Part shown: positions 18,446-20,202 of the stretch, piece by piece
How the letters are laid out: each line of letters opens with the position of its first letter
Position numbering within the stretch: the stretch's first letter is position 1
Assembly: GCA_003427395.1 (NCBI GenBank)
Contig: BFEA01000420.1
Coordinates: 1,257,927-1,278,128 of the forward strand
DNA: 20,202 bases
Origin: Chara braunii
Taxonomy: Eukaryota > Streptophyta > Charophyceae > Charales > Characeae
Direction of reading: 5' to 3'
Notes under the pieces: model-generated
Seen by the model: the letters and a program-made list of their open reading frames with translations, nothing else
Databases searched by the model: none
What the model was told of the DNA's origin: nothing
Made by a program: the position numbers and the translations under genes

Positions 18446-18783
18446 TTTTTTTTCTGCGCTCTCCTAGACAACCCCAAATCCAGGCTCATTTCTGTTTTTG
18501 CGAATTGGCTGTCAAGGGGGGGGTGAGAGGGGTATAAATTGGTTTGAAAGGGGCTAAAGGGATTTAAAAGGGGTGCCTTAGTTTGATTCTGTTATTTTCT
18601 TTGTTATCTCCGATTATGTGAAGAATTGTAATGTGACCGTCAGTCAAAGGTCGTTTGTAGTCAATAAGTAGTGCACAGCAGTGCTCGGGGCAAGCCCCTT
18701 GATCAACATGTTAATGAGGTATCCCAAGATCAGCTCACGCCAAACAGACACTCCACGTACTTGTACTCAACTTTGAAGCATGA

Positions 18784-18785
<2 letters not shown>
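18446..18785. other. Unassigned sequence
   Basis: A G-rich stretch with repeated AAAGGGG-like words at 18512-18575 includes TATAAATT at 18533, which could be a TATA box but has no gene after it. No coding motif. Confidence 0.3.

Positions 18786-18786
<1 letters not shown>

Positions 18787-18826
<40 letters not shown>
18787..18826. repeat. (AG)n microsatellite
   Basis: About 19-20 AG units; the Arg-Glu open frames across it are artefacts. Confidence 0.95.
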
Positions 18827-18830
<4 letters not shown>

Positions 18831-18925
18831 CGCGTGAGAGAGATAGGGGAGAAAAAAGTGACACGTAGCGCCTCAATAGCTTCCTTTCGAAAGATAGTGA
18901 ATCAAAGCAAGGAAGCGTCGGTGTT

Positions 18926-18974
18926 GCCCGACCGGTTTCGACTCCATCACCGGACTGAGGTCATCATCAGGGGC
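18926..18974 (-). ncRNA. Hammerhead-ribozyme-like motif (type I topology)
   Basis: On the minus strand, in order: GCCC (18974-18971), the invariant core CTGATGA (18970-18964), one extra T (18963), GACCTC (18962-18957), a 12-nt loop, GAGTC (18944-18940), the invariant GAAA (18939-18936), CCGG, and the cleavage triplet GTC ending at 18930, then GGGC (18929-18926). GCCC pairs with GGGC as stem I. GAC-C-TC pairs with GAGTC as stem II (5 bp, one bulged C). ACCGGT forms a stem III with no loop, so it could only form between two molecules, as proposed for minimal hammerheads of Penelope-like elements and retrozymes. The extra T beside the core and the bulge suggest a decayed copy. No adjacent Penelope RT was seen. 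Confidence 0.6.
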
Positions 18975-18999
18975 TTAGTTACGAAGTGCACTGATCGTC

Positions 19000-19865
19000 A
19001 TCACATTCAACTCCTTAAGTACCAAACTTGCTGCCTTCTCAAGCTCGTACCCGTCGAAGGCTTATTCCTAATCTGAAACATCTGACCTTCATGGAGGTTC
19101 GAAAGATTAGGCGGGAAGAAAGAAGACGACGAAGCGGGAAAATCAAAGATGCTAGAGGAGGCGGGCATGTCAGCAAACTAAGTTGCGAGGAGGGGAGAGG
19201 GGGAGGGGGGGAGAGTGTACGTGGATACATAGCAGGGCGGAGAGGAAAGCGAGGGCATGTCAGGGTTAAGACAACAGTGGCTGAAGAGGGGGCCTGACAG
19301 CAGAGCAGGGGAGCCGTGAGGAAGGTTGAAAAGTAAGTACGGACTGAAAGCGATCGCCAAGACAATAAGACATGACCTGGAGAGTGGCGTGTTACTAGTC
19401 GACGAAGGGTTGCAAGTCGGGGTGCTTTCAGAGTAGGCAGGTCTTATATCTCTAGATTTCAAAATCACGATACTCGTATCGCGGTGAGCAGGACAACAAC
19501 CCAAAAAAAACGAAAACCACAAACCGGGACACGAACCAGCATCGGCAGAGACTCGAGGACAAATAGTTCAGGGATAAACCTAGTTCAAGAACAAGAGAAA
19601 GGGGGAGAACAGGAGACAAAGTTACGGCCCGGAAGAACCTCTCCATCCGAATAATCGGAGTTGGTCTAGTCCGACCTCTGACTAACCTGGTATGGCCCCG
19701 ATATGGACAGGCCTTGTCCTGTTCGATGGTCTGTTTTTTGGCAGCCTATTCCCCATGTTGAGCCCGATCTCGAGGATCTCCCTCCATTGATCGAGCCCAT
19801 CCCCATTTTCCTCAGAAACTTCACAAAGGGCCTTAAAAAGTTGTTTGTATTGCAATTCCACATAA
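19000..19865. other. Unassigned sequence, purine-rich in the middle
   Basis: Bases 19090-19330 are G/A-rich and open on several frames, with no domain. Bases 19703-19850 encode a short plus frame with PHVEPDLEDLPPLIEPIPIF, Pro- and acid-rich, running into the T tract of the next module. No gene is supported. Confidence 0.35.
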
Positions 19866-20020
19866 CATTTTTTTTTTCAAAATTTTTTGATTTTTTTAAA
19901 TTTTTTTCTTTTGGCATTGGGGCTGCCCGAAACCCTGCGCAGGGGTCATGACCAGTCGGGCACCCGGGCGTGTACCCAGACATAAGTTGGGTGCCCGGGC
20001 AACTGGAAAAACGACCTAGT
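19866..20020. repeat. GC palindromic module between T tract and GATT repeat (copy 2)
   Basis: T runs at 19868-19911, then a GC-rich core at 19919-20000 with the perfect palindrome GGTCATGACC (19944-19953) and CACCCGGGCGTG (19961-19972). An inverted pair, CGGGCACCC and GGGTGCCCG, brackets the core centre. AACTAGG-like sequence (CCTAGTT on this strand) follows at 20015-20021, as it precedes the core in copy 1. Confidence 0.75.
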
Positions 20021-20075
20021 TGATTGATTAATTGATTGGTTGATTGATTGATTGATTGATTCATTGATTCATTGG

Positions 20076-20120
<45 letters not shown>

Positions 20121-20143
20121 CGATTGACTGATTGATTGATTGG

Positions 20144-20194
<51 letters not shown>
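20021..20194. repeat. (GATT)n microsatellite
   Basis: About 43 units of TGAT/GATT with scattered variants (GGTT, TCAT, CGAT, GACT), running almost to the window end. The GATTGATT in copy 1 of the GC module suggests that module and repeat travel together. Confidence 0.95.
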
Positions 20195-20196
<2 letters not shown>

Positions 20197-20202
20197 ATTA
20201 GG

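Noticed and set aside
18160-18489. Minus frame with Lys and Phe runs
   Set aside because: Produced by A and T homopolymers around the GC module.
18512-18575. TATA-box promoter at 18533
   Set aside because: TATAAATT is common by chance and no gene follows.
18900-19000. tRNA gene suggested by GGTTTCGACTCC
   Set aside because: No cloverleaf arms; the sequence is instead explained by the hammerhead-like core on the other strand.

Overview
This is a gene-poor, repeat-dominated eukaryotic window. The signs are long microsatellites (CT/GA, GATT, CAT), decayed retroelements, intron-like splice contexts, homopolymer runs and a few N bases. No intact protein-coding gene, rRNA or tRNA could be supported. 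Plant-type retroelement features (a zinc-knuckle ORF1-like protein, a Ty3/gypsy chromointegrase tail, a tandem repeat carrying CGGCAGCGCTTCC) suggest a streptophyte with a large genome, possibly a charophyte alga or a non-seed plant. That assignment is tentative and an animal is not excluded.

Bases 1-8661 are a nested structure. A decayed gag/ORF1-like gene lies on the minus strand: Pro/Ser-rich N-terminus, RRM-like region, zinc knuckle, K/E-rich coiled coil, helical region, acidic Ser/Asp tail. A LINE of the L1/Tx1 type (2069-6963) has inserted into it. The LINE has a 10-bp target site duplication (GTCTTTGACT at 2059-2068 and 6964-6973), a 22-nt poly(A) tail, and its 5' half (endonuclease and linker) is inverted relative to its 3' half (reverse transcriptase to C-terminus). 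This is the classic product of twin priming.

Bases 8662-11200 hold unassigned sequence, a minus-strand Ty3/gypsy integrase C-terminus plus chromodomain remnant (about 9770-10310), and a cluster of perfect foldbacks (10981-11146). Bases 11200-13850 form an AT-rich island. It contains an array of roughly 120-bp repeats (12031-12620), then an irregular array of ten short hairpins (12851-13731) with a conserved loop, CAGCTTAGAAAC. Several of their stems differ in sequence yet stay self-complementary. I do not recognise this array, and it is the best candidate for something undescribed.

Bases 13850-20202 carry decayed coding-like fragments on both strands, microsatellites, and a hammerhead-ribozyme-like motif on the minus strand (18926-18974). 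There are also T/A-tract-flanked GC-rich palindromic modules (18249-18445 and 19866-20020, possibly 1-120) that share a 29-nt core, and a terminal GATT microsatellite. The parts do not form an operon or pathway: the window is a stratigraphy of transposable elements.
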